Assembly: GCA_021397835.1 (NCBI GenBank)
Contig: JAJFZO010000575.1
Location: 3,539,001-3,603,000, forward strand
DNA from: Moringa oleifera
Lineage: Eukaryota; Streptophyta; Magnoliopsida; Brassicales; Moringaceae
DNA: 64,000 nt
Reading direction: 5' to 3'
In this document: positions 63,081 through 64,000 of the stretch, one piece after another
Layout: the number at the start of each line of letters is the position of its first letter
How positions within the stretch are numbered: position 1 is the first letter of the stretch
Notes under the pieces: generated by a model
Told to the model about the DNA's origin: nothing
The model's database searches: none
Seen by the model: only the letters and a program-made list of their open reading frames with translations
Made by a program: the position numbers and the translations under genes

Positions 63081-64000
63081 ACCCCGTTGACTGGGTCTTT
63101 TCTAGAAGTTTTTGGTTTGATTAATGAGAACACCGAGCGATAATTGCGGCGTTATGAAGTTACTAATCAGAGGACCTGAAATTTATTAAAATAATAATGA
63201 AAAAAGAATAAAATATATTTATTTAATTTATTCTGGTGAGCGAGGTTAGGATATGGGAGGTCAAAGTCAACAAAATGATGATTAATAAAATGGCAAAGGC
63301 CAAAAGCATAAAACGCGTAAAAATAACAGAAGCGGACAAAACGACTTTAATTAACGTAGTGAGGACAAATCCGCCTCGTTTTGCGTGCACGTCTCTCTCT
63401 ATATAATTTTGTGATTCCATCTCTTCTCTTCCCTCCTCCTCCTCTTTTTTTGCTGCTATTATTGCACGAATTAAAGGTGTACCTCCGCCCCTTTCCGATG
63501 TGATTGTTTCATCCCCTCCTCCCAATTAAGCAATTTTTATTAACCAATTAAGTAAGTGATTTTTAATTATATTTTTTAAATTTGTTAATTGTATATAAGC
63601 CGAGAAAAAAAAAAGAATGTCAGCAAGAAGGAGAGAGAGAGAGAGGGGGGTGGGGCCATGTTTTTTAAATGAAGGCGGGACCCATTTTCCCAGGTCAACC
63701 GAGCGTGAATTAAGACCGTTGGTGGTTTTCTCATATACGTGTAAGTTTCCGAAGCAGCTTTGACAGTAACGACATGGGCCCAGGCCCCCAACTCTGGCCC
63801 ACGAATGCGAAAGCTGTTAAACGGCACCGTTGCGGGAATGCCGCGTTGTTCTTTCGACAAAGCAAACGAGAGAAGCCTCGTTGCGGTGTTTGGCAGTAAT
63901 TTTGACTATGAACAGAGTAACCTGACAAGCCGGCAGTTCTCTCCATATGGTTACGGAAGAGAAGGGAGGCAGGCAGTGTCTACTATTTGAAACGAGAGCA

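Larger units (their letters stand above)
58200..64000. other. AT-rich spacer without supported gene
   Basis: The first kilobase is WRKY48 promoter. A GC-richer patch at 59560-59780 and another at 63640-63990 look like promoter or leader DNA but give no recognisable protein. 60300-63040 is extremely AT-rich. A small hairpin ATTAAGG-GATG-CCTTAAT lies near 61610-61627. No RNA genes seen. Confidence 0.45.

Noticed and set aside
63223..63525. 100-codon minus-strand frame with a hydrophobic stretch
   Set aside because: The hydrophobic run could arise from T-rich sequence. No family resemblance, splice or promoter evidence; the plus strand looks more like a promoter with TATATAATT near 63400.

Overview
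This window is nuclear DNA of a flowering plant, almost certainly a eudicot. Genes are split by short GT-AG introns that are T-rich on the coding strand. Spacers are very AT-rich, and the proteins are plant-specific families (WRKY, class III peroxidase, cell-wall/vacuolar inhibitors of fructosidase, FCA). The species cannot be named from the sequence alone.

Layout, left to right. 1.06-4.04 kb (+): a short PAPS3-type poly(A) polymerase in 10 exons. 5.0-12.8 kb: a cluster of single-exon invertase/pectin-methylesterase inhibitor-like genes, three intact (5040-5582 -, 7245-7757 +, 12228-12764 +) and three decayed. 14.1-15.9 kb (-): a lysine-rich single-pass membrane protein of unknown function with a probably spliced leader. 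19.2-25.0 kb (-): galactokinase, 13 exons. 26.2-32.9 kb (-): a GPN-loop GTPase (GPN1/QQT2 type) with a 3.8-kb intron in its 5' leader. 35.8-36.5 kb (+): a Werner-exonuclease-like protein lacking two catalytic acids. 39.7-51.4 kb (+): the flowering-time RNA-binding protein FCA. 51.9-53.2 kb (-): a secreted class III peroxidase, convergent with FCA. 56.6-58.2 kb (-): a WRKY48-like transcription factor. 58.2-64 kb: AT-rich spacer with no gene I can support.

The most unusual structure lies inside the leader intron of the GPN GTPase gene. A decayed mRNA copy of an unrelated gene, keeping what looks like its 5' leader, is joined in the same orientation to the 3' part of a LINE retrotransposon. The joined block is bracketed by one 15-bp target-site duplication (29897-29911 and 32227-32241, 14 of 15 identical). 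This suggests one retrotransposition event by template switching. A second LINE, in opposite orientation with its own target-site duplication, later landed inside the first LINE.

The second notable feature is FCA. The conserved N-terminal frame lacks an AUG for 40 codons but contains a CUG in strong context just after an in-frame stop. This matches the non-AUG start known for Arabidopsis FCA. The very long intron 3, site of autoregulatory polyadenylation in Arabidopsis, is also retained.

The genes do not form one pathway. PAPS3 and FCA both act in mRNA 3'-end biology, galactokinase and the inhibitor cluster in sugar and cell-wall metabolism, and peroxidase and WRKY48 in stress or wall responses. 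I see no operon-like logic. All exon boundaries were read by eye from splice consensus, reading-frame continuity and family knowledge, so termini and UTRs are less certain than internal exons.
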